Assembly (NCBI RefSeq): GCF_024305245.1
Contig: NZ_JAMWYX010000003.1
Location: forward strand, 124,001-188,000
Direction of reading: 5' to 3'
Length of the DNA stretch: 64,000 nucleotides
Source of the DNA: Erythrobacter sp.
Lineage (GTDB): Bacteria > Pseudomonadota > Alphaproteobacteria > Sphingomonadales > Sphingomonadaceae
This document shows, in pieces, positions 27,030 through 36,131 of this stretch. The notes under the pieces are model-generated. The model saw only the letters and a list, made by a program, of their open reading frames with translations. It ran no database searches and was not told where the DNA came from. Each line of letters starts with the position of its first letter. Within the stretch, counting starts at the first letter, position 1. Both the position numbers and the translations under genes were made by a program.

Positions 27030-27268
27030 TATGCGCCCCCTTCGGTTTCGATCGTGAAGTTCTCGATCACGGTATTGGCGAGCAGCTTTTCGCACATCTC
27101 GTTCAGTGCCGCCGGATCGGTTCCGTCAGCGACATCGAGTTCGATCAACCGGCCGATCCGCACATCCTCCACCCCGGCAAATCCCAGACCTTCGAGCGCG
27201 TGATGCACCGCACGCCCCTGCGGGTCGAGCACGCCGGGCTTCAATCGGACAAGGACGCGGACTTTCAT
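27029..27268 (-). CDS. purS: Phosphoribosylformylglycinamidine synthase subunit PurS
   Basis: A 79-residue protein that bridges PurQ and PurL in the small-type FGAM synthase complex. [30 protein letters not shown] is the family signature. ATG 27268 was chosen at this motif. It is directly upstream of and overlaps purQ. purC lies 5.6 kb away on the same strand, separated by a TonB receptor and a peptidase. Confidence 0.95.
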   Translation of the reverse strand: MKVRVLVRLKPGVLDPQGRAVHHALEGLGFAGVEDVRIGRLIELDVADGTDPAALNEMCEKLLANTVIENFTIETEGGA

Positions 27269-27584
27269 GGACGGGGCTCCTCGGGCGGGTCGAGCGTGGT
27301 TTGGCGCCGCTATAACGTTCCCGCGTTCTGGCGCAATCATATCGCGACGGGTTGTTCACTGCCCGTGGGACACCGTCTGGTGAACGCAAGATTGTCAAAC
27401 AGCTGTCGCACTACGGCTATTCTGTAACTTCTCTGCAACAACCGTAACAAGACTGGCGTCAAACGCCCCATTTCCCGCCATAATCTTGCGCCCCATTCTC
27501 GCCCGAATCGCCGGAAAGTGCCAGCGCACCAACCTGCACCTTCTCTTATTTCCGTGCGATCAATCCAAAAAGGGGGCTTGTTCG
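27269..27584. other. 316-base divergent intergenic region (purS / TonB receptor)
   Basis: No gene is seen. It should hold promoters for purS-purQ (minus strand) and the TonB receptor (plus strand). Candidate elements TTGTCA (27392-27397) and TATTCT (27418-27423) exist, but their 20-base spacing is too long to be convincing. A strong AAAAAGGGGG ribosome site precedes the receptor ATG. No riboswitch was recognised. Confidence 0.4.
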
Positions 27585-29828
27585 ATGTCTCAGCGTATTA
27601 CTGCCATTCGTGCGGCTTGGGCCGGTTCGACCGTCCTTGCCGCTGCTGCCGTTTCGTTCGCTGCCCCTGCGGCGGCGCAGGAGAGCGAGGCTGCGACCAC
27701 CGACGACGGCCAGCTTGCCACCATCATCGTCACCGCCAACAGGCGCGAGGAAAACCTGCAGGACGTCGCGGTTTCGGCCGAAATCCTCGATCAGGCCCGC
27801 GTCGATACGATCTTCAGCGCCGCCGGTGATGTGACCGCGCTGGCCGGATCGGTGCCCGGCCTCAACATCGAAAGTTCCAACGGCCGCGCCGCACCGCGTT
27901 TCTACATCCGCGGGCTCGGCAATACCGATTTCGATCTGGCCGCATCGCAGCCGGTTTCGGTACTGCTCGACAACGTGGTGTTGGAAAACGTCACGCTCAA
28001 AAGCTTCCCGATCTTCGATGTCGAGCGGATCGAGGTGCTGCGCGGGCCGCAAGGCACGCTGTTCGGGCGCAACACCCCGGCGGGTATCGTCAAGGTCGAT
28101 TCGATCAAGCCAAGCCACGAAACCGATGTCCGCGCGGCGCTTTCCTTCGGCAGCCTCGACACAATTTCGCTGAGCGGCGCGGTGGGCGGTTCGGTTGTGG
28201 ACGACGTGCTCGCCTTCCGGGTCGCGGCCCAGCTGCAGCGGCGCGGTGACTGGATCAGCAACGGCTTTACAGGTGAGGAAGATTCGCTCGGAGGGTTCAG
28301 CGATTTCGCCGTGCGCGGCCAGTTGCTTTATACGCCCAACGAACGCTTCAGCATGAATGCGGCGGTGAATTTCCGCGACCTTCAGGGTTCCTCGACCTTT
28401 TTCCGCGCCAACGTGCTGGGAGCGAGCGCGAACCAGCCGAACAACACCAACAAACTCAACGAAAACTATGACCGCGACACCGTGTTCTATGATGCGGGCG
28501 GCGGCAACGAAGCGGTGTATCAGCAGTTCGGTGCGACGCTGACCACCGCCTATGAATTCGACTTCGCCACGCTGACGTCGATTGGCAGCTACTGGACCAG
28601 CGAAGGCTCCAGCCGCGGCGATGTCGATGGCGGATTCGGTGCCTCGTTCCTGCCGATCATGGGGCCGGGCTTCATCCCGTTCCCTTCGGACACGCAGGAT
28701 TCGATCGATCTCGAACAATACACGCAGGAAATCCGCCTCGCTTCGAACGGCGATGGTCCGCTGTCGTGGCAGGTCGGCGGCTTCTACTTCGAAAGCGATT
28801 TCGACGTCACTACGGTCGGCTTCACCTTCCCGCCGCCGGTCACCGTCAACCACACCAACGAAGCCTGGGCGTTGTTCGGGCAGCTGTCCTACGAACTGAC
28901 CGAGAGCCTGCGGGTCACCGGCGGCCTGCGTTACACCGATGATCAGAAGGATTTCTTCGTGGTGTCAGGCGCAGCGCCGCAGCCGGTCAGTGTGGGTGAC
29001 GACCAGTTCGATTGGGACATCGCACTGTTCGCCGATGTCTCCGACGATGCCAGCGTCTATGCCAAGGTCGCCAATTCGTTCCGCGGACCGACCATTCAGG
29101 GCCGCGACGTCGCGTTCTTCAACCCGCCATCGGTTGCGCAGTCGGAGAATATCACCTCCTACGAAGTCGGCTTCAAGACCGAGCTGGCCGATCGCCGCGT
29201 GCGGCTGAACGGCGCGGTGTTTTACTACACGGTCGAAGATCCGCAGTTCACCGCAGTGGGCGGGGCGGGCAACCTCGTGCAGCTGATCAACGCCAACAAA
29301 GGCGAGGCTTACGGCTTCGAACTCGACAGCGCGTTCCAGATCACGCCCGAATTCCTCGTCACGCTCGGCGTCGCCTACAACAATACCGAGATCAAGGATA
29401 ACGCGCTGGCCGTGGGGATCTGCGCGCAGTGCACCGTCACCGACCCGACCACGGTGATCGGCGGTAGCACCCGCGCGCTGGTGGGCGGCAATCCCTTCCC
29501 CAACGCGCCGGAATGGAGCGGCGATATCACCGCTCGCTATGGCATCCCGGTGGGCAACAGCGGTGAATTCTTCATCTTCACCGACTGGACCTATCTCGGC
29601 GAAACCAACTTCCTCCTGTACGAAAGCCGCGAATTCAACGCCGGCAGCCGCATCGAAGGCGGTCTGCGGGTCGGCTATTCGGGCGACAACGGCCAATGGG
29701 AACTGGCGGCTTTTGCGCGCAACATCACCAATGAAGACAATGTGCTGGGCGTGGTGGACTTCAACAACAACACCGCCTTCGTCAACGATCCGCGGGTCAT
29801 CGGGGTGTCGTTCAGCGTGAATTACTGA
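27585..29828 (+). CDS. TonB-dependent outer-membrane receptor
   Basis: A 747-residue receptor. A signal peptide (cleavage near AAAQES) is followed by a TonB-box-like IIVTANRREENLQDV, a plug domain with RFYIRGLGNTDFDL and VERIEVLRGPQGTLFGRNTPAG, and a beta-barrel ending in GVSFSVNY with a terminal aromatic residue. Energy from TonB-ExbBD would drive uptake of a large substrate; the ligand is unknown. ATG 27585 was chosen at the signal peptide. A strong terminator follows. Confidence 0.93.
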   Translation: MSQRITAIRAAWAGSTVLAAAAVSFAAPAAAQESEAATTDDGQLATIIVTANRREENLQDVAVSAEILDQARVDTIFSAAGDVTALAGSVPGLNIESSNGRAAPRFYIRGLGNTDFDLAASQPVSVLLDNVVLENVTLKSFPIFDVERIEVLRGPQGTLFGRNTPAGIVKVDSIKPSHETDVRAALSFGSLDTISLSGAVGGSVVDDVLAFRVAAQLQRRGDWISNGFTGEEDSLGGFSDFAVRGQLLYTPNERFSMNAAVNFRDLQGSSTFFRANVLGASANQPNNTNKLNENYDRDTVFYDAGGGNEAVYQQFGATLTTAYEFDFATLTSIGSYWTSEGSSRGDVDGGFGASFLPIMGPGFIPFPSDTQDSIDLEQYTQEIRLASNGDGPLSWQVGGFYFESDFDVTTVGFTFPPPVTVNHTNEAWALFGQLSYELTESLRVTGGLRYTDDQKDFFVVSGAAPQPVSVGDDQFDWDIALFADVSDDASVYAKVANSFRGPTIQGRDVAFFNPPSVAQSENITSYEVGFKTELADRRVRLNGAVFYYTVEDPQFTAVGGAGNLVQLINANKGEAYGFELDSAFQITPEFLVTLGVAYNNTEIKDNALAVGICAQCTVTDPTTVIGGSTRALVGGNPFPNAPEWSGDITARYGIPVGNSGEFFIFTDWTYLGETNFLLYESREFNAGSRIEGGLRVGYSGDNGQWELAAFARNITNEDNVLGVVDFNNNTAFVNDPRVIGVSFSVNY

Positions 29829-29865
29829 GGCTGGATCGCCCTTCGGGGCATCCGCTTTCGCAAAG

Positions 29866-29896
29866 AACCGGCAGGAGCATTTCCTGCCGGTTTTTT
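29866..29896 (+). terminator. Rho-independent terminator of the TonB receptor gene
   Basis: AACCGGCAGGA and TCCTGCCGGTT form an 11-bp perfect stem with a five-base loop (29877-29881), directly followed by TTTTTT. It lies 38 bases after the receptor stop and before the convergent peptidase gene. Confidence 0.92.
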
Positions 29897-29910
29897 CGTG
29901 TCTGGCGATG

Positions 29911-32787
29911 CTATTCCGTAGCCACCGTTTCGGCAGGCACGACGGCGATTTCGACCGCAGCGCCCTGTTCCAGCCACCGGGCGGCGGCGGCCTGCAAATC
30001 CTCGGGCGTCATGGCGCGGATCAGATCGGGTGCGGCGAACCACCGGTCGAGCCGTTCGGGATTGCTCTGCGCCCGTCCGGCTAGGTTGATCCACCCGCCC
30101 AGATCCTTCAGCGCATTGTCGTATTCCTCAAGCAACGGACGGCGCGCGCGCTCGATCACGTCGGCGCTGGGCGGCGTATCGCGCAATTCGGCGAGCATTT
30201 CCTCGACCGCCTGGCGGGTTGCCTCCACCTGCGCCACATCGACGGATACTGCGAGGCTGAAGGTGCCATAGTCGCGGTAATGGCGACTGTTCGATGCACC
30301 GGCCGAAGGCGAATAGGCCTGACCCAGCTCCTCGCGCAGTTTCTCGGTCAGGGCGAGCCGCACCACCCGCGCGAGCAGACCGAGCCGCAGGGTTTCGCCA
30401 AGGTCGCTATCATCGGTGGTGGGCCAGACCCATTGCAGCAGCGCCTGATCGGCCTCGCCCTTGTGGGTCAGTGTGTACTGGCCGCGCTGCGCAGTGAAAC
30501 TGCGCGTGCGGGCCTCCTCGCGCGGCACGAATTCGGCCTCGCGCATCGGCAGCGCGCCAAGGGTCGCGGCCACTGCCGCAATCGCTTCGGTCTCGTCGAA
30601 ATCGCCCGCCAGCGCCAGCTCGATCGCGCCGTTCGCCAGCCGGTCGCCGATGGCTGCGCGCAGACCTGCGTAATCCAGCGCAAGGAAGGCCTCCTTCGGC
30701 TGAAGCGTAAAGCGTGGGTCGTCGTCCGACAGGATGCCACCTATTGCCGTGCCGAGCGCGCGGCCCGGCGTTGAATCCAGTGTTTCGAAGTAGTTGTCGA
30801 TGCCTTTGCGGAATCGCTCCTCGCCTTCAGGGCGGTAGCCCGGATCGGTGATCAGCGCGGCCAGCACCTGCATCTGCAGCGCCAGATCGCGCTTGGTGGT
30901 GTTGCCCGATGTGGCGAAAGCATCGGTCGCGCTGGACAGGCCGAAACCGACGCTGCGTCCGGCCAGCACGCTCGACAGATCGTCCTGACTGTGGCGGCCA
31001 AGCCCGCCCAGCGCGAGCGAATCCGTCAGCGCGACCCGCAGCGGGTCGTCAGGGGTGTTCATCAGGTCGCCGCCGTCGACCGCCAGCGTAAAGGCGATGC
31101 GGTCCTCGCGGATGGTGGTCGGCTTCAGCGTCAACCGCACGCCGTTGGCAAAGCGGATCATCCGCAAGCCGAGCCGGGGTTCGGTGGTATCGGAAACGAT
31201 GGTGCCCGGCGTGCCGAAATCATCATAGGCAAACGCCAGCGGCCCGTTGTCTTCGGGCGGTGCGATCGGCAGCGCCATGCCGAGCGCAAATGCCTCGCGC
31301 AAGGCAGCCTCGCCGCCCTCGGGCGCGGTGCGCCCCGTGAAGCGGATCAGCGGTTCTTCCAGCGGCGCAGCGTCTGCCAGCAGCGCCTGCCAGATCGCCG
31401 CCGGGGTCAGTTCGGATGCGAGTTGTTCGAATTCCGCCAGCTGCCAATCGGGCGTCGTCGGCACGCGCTCGTCATCCACGAGGTTGATCGCCGCCCCCAC
31501 GAACACATTATGGCCGCGCGTTTCCGCGCCCTTGACCGCGTTTTCCAGTGCGGTGCGGATATTGGCGAGCTGTTCGTCCACCTCGGCCTGCGTGAAGCCG
31601 TGGGTCAGAGCCTGGTTCACCTCTCGCACTGCGGCGAGCACGCCCTTGTTCCATTCCCCGTCGGCACTGCTGACCGAAAGGCTGGTGATGCGCGCATCCT
31701 CGAACAGGTTGCCCGAGCCGTAGCGCGCGCCGCGGAACGGCGCATCCCCGCCGCGTGCCAGCCGCGCCAGCCGCCGGTTGATGATCGCATAACCGATCCC
31801 GCGAAGCCTGCCCTCGCGCCGGTTGGCGATGGTGTCAGGCAGGTCCTGCCACGGGGCAAAGCGGCTGATGGTCACGCTTTCGGACAGCGCCGGATCAAGG
31901 TGGATGTCGGTCAGCCCCTTGCGGGTGATGTCGATCGGCCCGGTCTCCGGCTCTGTCGGGGCAGGGGCGGGCGTCCAACCGGCAAAACGCGCGCGGATCG
32001 CGGCTTCCACCGCCTCAACCGGATAATCGCCGACCACCACCAGCACCGTGTTGGCGGGCGTGTAGGTGCGTTCGTACAGCGCGCGGATCTGCGCCGCGCT
32101 GGCACCTTCCAGCACCTCGATCGTACCGATCGGAAGGCGCTCGGCATAGCGCGCACCGGGCGCGAGGAACGCGGCATTGTCATCGTAATTGCGCTGTTGA
32201 AAGCCGGCCCGGTCGCGTCGCTCGGCAAGGATCACACCGCGTTCACGCTCGACGGCGTCCTGCGCAATGGTCAACTCGCTGGCAGTTTCGCGCATCAGCA
32301 TCAGCGCGGTATCGAGCAGGGCAGGCTCGTTGCGCGGCAGGTTGAGCATGTAGGTGATGCTGTCGAACCCGGTGGAGGCGTTGGTGTCCGCGCCGAAGGC
32401 CAGCCCCTCGCGTTCGAGCAGCTTGATCATCTCGCCTTCGGGAATGGCTGCAGAGCCGTTGAAGGCCATGTGTTCGAGATAGTGCGAAAGGCCGCGTTCG
32501 CTGTCGCTTTCTTCCAGCGACCCGGAATCGATCCGCATCCGCACCAGCGCCGTCCCTTCGGGCGTCGCGTTGCGGCGGATGATGTAGCGCATTCCGTTGT
32601 CGAGTTGCCCGAAGGTGTAGCCCGGATCGACCGGAACATCGCTCTGTTCGAAAGCCCAGGCCGCGGCAGGCGCTTCGGCAGTGGTTTCGGCCACCGGCGC
32701 ATCCTGCGCGGCCAGCGCGGTGGTCAGCGCGATCGGAGACAGCGCCAGCAGCAGGCCAGCGGTAACATTACGGGATTTCAGGATCAT
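29911..32787 (-). CDS. M16 family zinc metallopeptidase
   Basis: A 958-residue exported peptidase of the pitrilysin/insulysin family with tandem M16 modules. It starts with a signal peptide (GLLLALSPIALTTALAAQ). The inverted zinc motif HxxEH appears as HYLEH in GLSHYLEHMAFNG, with the third zinc ligand Glu expected in AVERERGVILAE about 75 residues on. The C-terminal half has the inactive-module features, including YSPSAGASNSRHYRDYG. It acts in the periplasm or outer envelope. ATG 32787 starts the signal peptide. A role in processing material taken up by the neighbouring receptor is only a guess. Confidence 0.9.
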   Translation of the reverse strand: MILKSRNVTAGLLLALSPIALTTALAAQDAPVAETTAEAPAAAWAFEQSDVPVDPGYTFGQLDNGMRYIIRRNATPEGTALVRMRIDSGSLEESDSERGLSHYLEHMAFNGSAAIPEGEMIKLLEREGLAFGADTNASTGFDSITYMLNLPRNEPALLDTALMLMRETASELTIAQDAVERERGVILAERRDRAGFQQRNYDDNAAFLAPGARYAERLPIGTIEVLEGASAAQIRALYERTYTPANTVLVVVGDYPVEAVEAAIRARFAGWTPAPAPTEPETGPIDITRKGLTDIHLDPALSESVTISRFAPWQDLPDTIANRREGRLRGIGYAIINRRLARLARGGDAPFRGARYGSGNLFEDARITSLSVSSADGEWNKGVLAAVREVNQALTHGFTQAEVDEQLANIRTALENAVKGAETRGHNVFVGAAINLVDDERVPTTPDWQLAEFEQLASELTPAAIWQALLADAAPLEEPLIRFTGRTAPEGGEAALREAFALGMALPIAPPEDNGPLAFAYDDFGTPGTIVSDTTEPRLGLRMIRFANGVRLTLKPTTIREDRIAFTLAVDGGDLMNTPDDPLRVALTDSLALGGLGRHSQDDLSSVLAGRSVGFGLSSATDAFATSGNTTKRDLALQMQVLAALITDPGYRPEGEERFRKGIDNYFETLDSTPGRALGTAIGGILSDDDPRFTLQPKEAFLALDYAGLRAAIGDRLANGAIELALAGDFDETEAIAAVAATLGALPMREAEFVPREEARTRSFTAQRGQYTLTHKGEADQALLQWVWPTTDDSDLGETLRLGLLARVVRLALTEKLREELGQAYSPSAGASNSRHYRDYGTFSLAVSVDVAQVEATRQAVEEMLAELRDTPPSADVIERARRPLLEEYDNALKDLGGWINLAGRAQSNPERLDRWFAAPDLIRAMTPEDLQAAAARWLEQGAAVEIAVVPAETVATE

Positions 32788-32885
32788 GAGCGGCAGGGCA
32801 CCTGTGGCAATCGCGACGGAATGCCCGAGACTATAGCAAACCTGCCGCTTGTCAGCCCCCACGATGCGTTACGTAAGTGGCGGCC

Positions 32886-33689
32886 TTACTTCTTCAAGGG
32901 AGGCGGGCCGCGCAGGCGGCTGCGCGCATGGGAGAGGTCGAACACCTCGCCCGGCCCGGTATCCTCGTTGTTGAGCAGGCCGAGGCGGCGGGCCACTTCG
33001 CGGTAGGCTTCTTCCTCGCCGCCCAGATCGCGGCGGAAGCGGTCCTTGTCGAGCTTCTCGCCGGTCGCCATGTCCCACAACCGGCAGCCATCGGGGCTGA
33101 TTTCATCGGCCAGGATCACGCGGCTGTAATCGCCATCGTAAAGCCGCCCGAATTCAAGCTTGAAATCGACCAGCCGGATATCGATCGCGGCGAACATCCC
33201 GCACAGGAAATCATTGATGCGGATCGCCATCGAGGAAATGTCGTGCATCTCCTCGTTGCTGCACCAGTTGAAGCAGGCGATGTGTTCTTCCGCGACCAGC
33301 GGATCGCCCAGCGCATCGTCCTTGTAGTAATATTCGATCAGGGTGTGGGGCAGCGGCTCGCCCTCCTCGATCCCGAGGCGCTTTGACAGCGACCCTGCCG
33401 CGACATTGCGCAGCACCACTTCGAGCGGGATGATCTCGACCTGCCGGATCAACTGCTCGCGCATGTTGAGGCGGCGGATAAAGTGGGTGGGGATGCCGAT
33501 ATGGCCCAGCCGCGTGAACACGTGTTCGGAGATGCGGTTGTTGATCACGCCCTTGCCGTTGATCGTGCCTTTTTTCTCGGCATTGAAGGCGGTCGCATCA
33601 TCCTTGAAATACTGGATCAGCGTGCCGGGCTCGGGGCCCTCGTAAAGGATCTTGGCCTTGCCTTCGTAGATCTTGGTACGGCGGGACAT
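32886..33689 (-). CDS. purC: Phosphoribosylaminoimidazole-succinocarboxamide synthase
   Basis: A 267-residue SAICAR synthetase, the step joining aspartate to CAIR in purine synthesis. The opening [16 protein letters not shown], the motif [24 protein letters not shown] and VDFKLEFGR with [12 protein letters not shown] are all diagnostic. ATG 33689 was chosen at the family start; the frame is open further upstream into the tRNA region. The tRNA-Phe gene lies 39 bases upstream on the same strand. Confidence 0.96.
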   Translation of the reverse strand: MSRRTKIYEGKAKILYEGPEPGTLIQYFKDDATAFNAEKKGTINGKGVINNRISEHVFTRLGHIGIPTHFIRRLNMREQLIRQVEIIPLEVVLRNVAAGSLSKRLGIEEGEPLPHTLIEYYYKDDALGDPLVAEEHIACFNWCSNEEMHDISSMAIRINDFLCGMFAAIDIRLVDFKLEFGRLYDGDYSRVILADEISPDGCRLWDMATGEKLDKDRFRRDLGGEEEAYREVARRLGLLNNEDTGPGEVFDLSHARSRLRGPPPLKK

Positions 33690-33728
33690 CGACACTTTCC
33701 CTCTGGGCGATTGGCCCTTTTCAGCGAA

Positions 33729-33803
33729 TGGTGCCCGAGGGCGGATTTGAACCACCGACACGCGGATTTTCAATCCGCTGCTCTACCCCTGAGCTACTCG
33801 GGC
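33729..33803 (-). tRNA. tRNA-Phe (GAA), CCA encoded
   Basis: The minus strand folds into a full cloverleaf. Acceptor arm GCCCGAG pairs with CTCGGGC; the D-arm is GCTC/GAGC; the anticodon stem is GCGGA/TCCGC with loop TTGAAAA (anticodon GAA); the T-arm is GGTGG/CCGCC with one T-G pair. The discriminator A and a genome-encoded CCA end the gene. No integrase or attachment-site duplication was seen next to it. Confidence 0.96.
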
Positions 33804-33935
33804 ATTCGCTGCGAGCGACGGATTGCGACCATGTGGTCACCCCGGCGAGCAAATGAGAGCGCGCCTATGGCGAAGGCGGACGGGGTTGGCAAGAGGCTTT
33901 CAGACGCAATAGGCAGGATTATTGCACGCAGCGCA

Positions 33936-34124
33936 TCAATCCTGCTCGCCCCAGTTGCCCTGCGCCTGTTCGTCAGGATCGGCAGGTGGTCCGGGAACCG
34001 CATAGGAATCGGAGAACCAGCGCGCCAGATCGCGGTCCTTGCACCGCTGCGAACAGAACGGGTGGTAATCGGGATGCCGCGTCTTGCGGCAGATCGGGCA
34101 GGGTTTGTTGGCTGACGTGCTCAT
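33936..34124 (-). CDS. yacG: DNA gyrase inhibitor / zinc-binding protein YacG
   Basis: A 62-residue protein with the YacG zinc site: CPIC near the start and CSQRC after HPFC, then KDRDLARWFSDSYAVPG. In E. coli, YacG binds GyrB and inhibits gyrase. ATG 34124 overlaps the stop of the upstream RNase gene by four bases (ATGA). The order infA-maf-RNase-yacG is recalled from other sphingomonads. Confidence 0.9.
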   Translation of the reverse strand: MSTSANKPCPICRKTRHPDYHPFCSQRCKDRDLARWFSDSYAVPGPPADPDEQAQGNWGEQD

Positions 34125-35083
34125 GCGGCCGACAATTGGGCATGGGCGGCTTCGATGGCAAGGCCGGGGTCGGTGTCGATCCGCACTTCGCGCCCGGTGC
34201 GGCGAGCCAGCTCTGCCAGCCACGGTTCTTTCAGCTTGGCCTTCAGCGCGGGATGCACTGTCAGCAGCAGCGTGCGCCCCGCGCCATCATCCGCCGCCAG
34301 TTCCGCACGGCGCAGCGCCATACGGGCTGCCGCGCCGAGCCGTGCGGCGGCGAATCGGTGCAGCAGCGACGGGCCGTCCAGCCGCGCGACCAATTGCACG
34401 AAGCCAAAGCCGTTCATGGCGGTGCGTTCGTGCTGCCAATCGGCCAGCGCCGCACCCAACGCCTCGTCCACTGCGCGGCGATCGGCCTTGTCGGCAAGGG
34501 TGGGAAAATCGATCCCGATATTTCCTCCGACCGCGAACCACGCCAGCGCGCGGGCGATGGCGGGCACGGCGGCCAGCGCGACCTCACGCGGGGAGCCGAC
34601 GCCGTCGATGTCGATCACGGTCATGGCGGGGGTGACGCTGACCAGCACCTCGCCGCCGGAAAAGTCGAGGCTGGCCGCAGAGGCCGCGTGCCACACCTCC
34701 TCCCACAGGCCCGCAGGCAAGCGGCGCACGGTGCGCCCTTCCGGAAAATTATTGTGCGTGGCGGAGCTTTCTGCCCCGGCAACCCGCGCCTGCGCGCGCT
34801 TCAGCCGCCCGCGTTCGGCCAGCGGCGCGCGGGTGACGACCAGATCGAGGGATTGCCCTTCGGTCACGTTCGGCGGCAGGTGATCGACCAGCGCTTCCGC
34901 CCCGCCATCCAGCAGCGCGACCCCGCGCCGGGTGCCCTTCAGTTTGGTGACAAGCTTGCCGCGCAGCGCCTGTCCGGCGCGCAATTCTCCCGGCCAGAAC
35001 ACCCGCGCCGCCAGCACCTGTTCGCCCTGGATCAGCAGCGCGCGGGTTTCGCCGATGCCGTCCTCGATCAGCCACTCAGCCAA
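34121..35083 (-). CDS. RNase E/G family ribonuclease
   Basis: A 320-residue, short RNase E/G-type protein. An S1-like segment (GKLVTKLKGTRRGVALLDGG) is followed by the catalytic core. The two metal-binding Asp residues are expected in VTPAMTVIDIDG and GGNIGIDFPTL, matching the usual TxIDVN and GGIIVIDFI motifs. The C-terminal zinc-link and small domain of RNase E are missing. TTG 35083 (protein MAEWLIEDGIGE) is the favoured start and overlaps maf by eight bases; an in-frame start at 35122 is also possible. Its RNA target is unknown. Confidence 0.8.
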   Translation of the reverse strand: MAEWLIEDGIGETRALLIQGEQVLAARVFWPGELRAGQALRGKLVTKLKGTRRGVALLDGGAEALVDHLPPNVTEGQSLDLVVTRAPLAERGRLKRAQARVAGAESSATHNNFPEGRTVRRLPAGLWEEVWHAASAASLDFSGGEVLVSVTPAMTVIDIDGVGSPREVALAAVPAIARALAWFAVGGNIGIDFPTLADKADRRAVDEALGAALADWQHERTAMNGFGFVQLVARLDGPSLLHRFAAARLGAAARMALRRAELAADDGAGRTLLLTVHPALKAKLKEPWLAELARRTGREVRIDTDPGLAIEAAHAQLSAA

Positions 35084-35648
35084 CGGCAAAACCTGCGGCC
35101 TTGAGCAACGTGCGCGTTTCATACAGCGGCAGGCCCATCACGCCCGAATGGCTGCCTCTGATCCATTCGATCAGCCCTTCGGCCGCGCCCTGAATGGCAT
35201 AGCCGCCCGCCTTGCCCTGCCAGTCTCCGCCAGCCAGATAGGTGGCGATCTCCTCGTCCGACAGGCGTTTGAAGCGCACCACGGTTTCATTCAGCCGTTC
35301 GCGCAGCGTTCCATCGGGCGCGCGCAGCACCACGCTGGACAGCACCTGATGCCGCCGCCCGCTGACAAGGGCGAGGCAGGCGCGCGCTTCGGCTTCGGTT
35401 TCGGTCTTGGGCAGGATGCGGCGGCCCACCGCCACCACCGTGTCGCCCGCCAGCACGAAGCCGGGCGCGGCAACCGCCAACGCCTTCTCGCGCCCCATGC
35501 GCGCGGCGTAGGCGCGGGGGAGTTCGTCCCGCTGCGGGGTCTCGTCGATATCGGCCGGGGTCACCGCATCGGGCACAAGACCGAGCCGCGCGAGCAATTC
35601 GCGCCGCCGGGGCGAGGCCGAAGCCAGTGTCAGATGAGGCGTGCCCAT
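35076..35648 (-). CDS. maf: Maf family nucleoside triphosphate pyrophosphatase
   Basis: A 190-residue house-cleaning enzyme that hydrolyses dTTP/UTP or modified NTPs. The signature LASASPRRRELLARLGL opens the protein; the catalytic Asp is in LAGDTVVAVG, followed by TETEAEARACLALVSGRRHQVLSSVVL and GGYAIQGAAEGLIEWIRGSHSGVMGLP. ATG 35648 was chosen; a TTG at 35663 would add five residues. The gene follows infA closely on the same strand. Confidence 0.93.
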   Translation of the reverse strand: MGTPHLTLASASPRRRELLARLGLVPDAVTPADIDETPQRDELPRAYAARMGREKALAVAAPGFVLAGDTVVAVGRRILPKTETEAEARACLALVSGRRHQVLSSVVLRAPDGTLRERLNETVVRFKRLSDEEIATYLAGGDWQGKAGGYAIQGAAEGLIEWIRGSHSGVMGLPLYETRTLLKAAGFAVG

Positions 35649-35663
35649 CAGGGCCGCCCGCAA

Positions 35664-35909
35664 TTACTGCGGGCCGGGGCCGCCGCGACCCGGCATGAAG
35701 CGATAGGTGATGCGCGCCTTGGTGAGATCATACGGGGTCAGCTCGCACAGCACTTCATCGCCCACCAGCACGCGGATGCGGTTCTTGCGCATCTTGCCCG
35801 CAGTGTGGCCGAGCACTTCGTGGCCGTTTTCAAGCTCAACCCGGAACATCGCATTGGGCAGCAACTCAACCACGCGCCCGCGCATTTCGAGGAGTTCTTC
35901 CTTGGCCAT
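35664..35909 (-). CDS. infA: Translation initiation factor IF-1
   Basis: An 81-residue S1-fold protein, [40 protein letters not shown] and onward, clearly IF-1, which binds the 30S A-site. The C-terminus carries an extra GRGGPGPQ tail compared with the 72-residue E. coli protein. AAAGGA lies six bases before the ATG. It is the first gene of the infA-maf-RNase-yacG run and diverges from the second TonB receptor gene. Confidence 0.97.
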   Translation of the reverse strand: MAKEELLEMRGRVVELLPNAMFRVELENGHEVLGHTAGKMRKNRIRVLVGDEVLCELTPYDLTKARITYRFMPGRGGPGPQ

Positions 35910-36131
35910 GTAATTCCTTTGGTAATTGATGCGGCGTCGTTGACGCCTGTCGAAAAGCTAGCGCGCTTTAGCGATGCGGGAACCAAAAGGGAAGGCTCGA
36001 GCGTTATGCGCCGCAATGGCCTTGTTCGGGCTACGTAAATGCATCCCGACCTAGGCAGCTGCCGTAAGCCGGGAACCGGTTCGGGAAGGGTAACCAGCCC
36101 CCCGCCGTCGACTGTGATTTGAAGGGACAAA

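Noticed and set aside
27392..27423. Sigma-70 type promoter for the TonB receptor
   Set aside because: The -35 and -10 candidates are 20 bases apart, too far for a confident call.
30991..33006. Long plus-strand open frame opposite the M16 peptidase and purC
   Set aside because: It runs across two well-supported minus-strand genes, and its composition is that of an antisense shadow.
33729..33803. tRNA-Phe as an integration site for a genomic island
   Set aside because: No integrase and no duplicated tRNA end were seen nearby, and the flanking genes are ordinary housekeeping genes.
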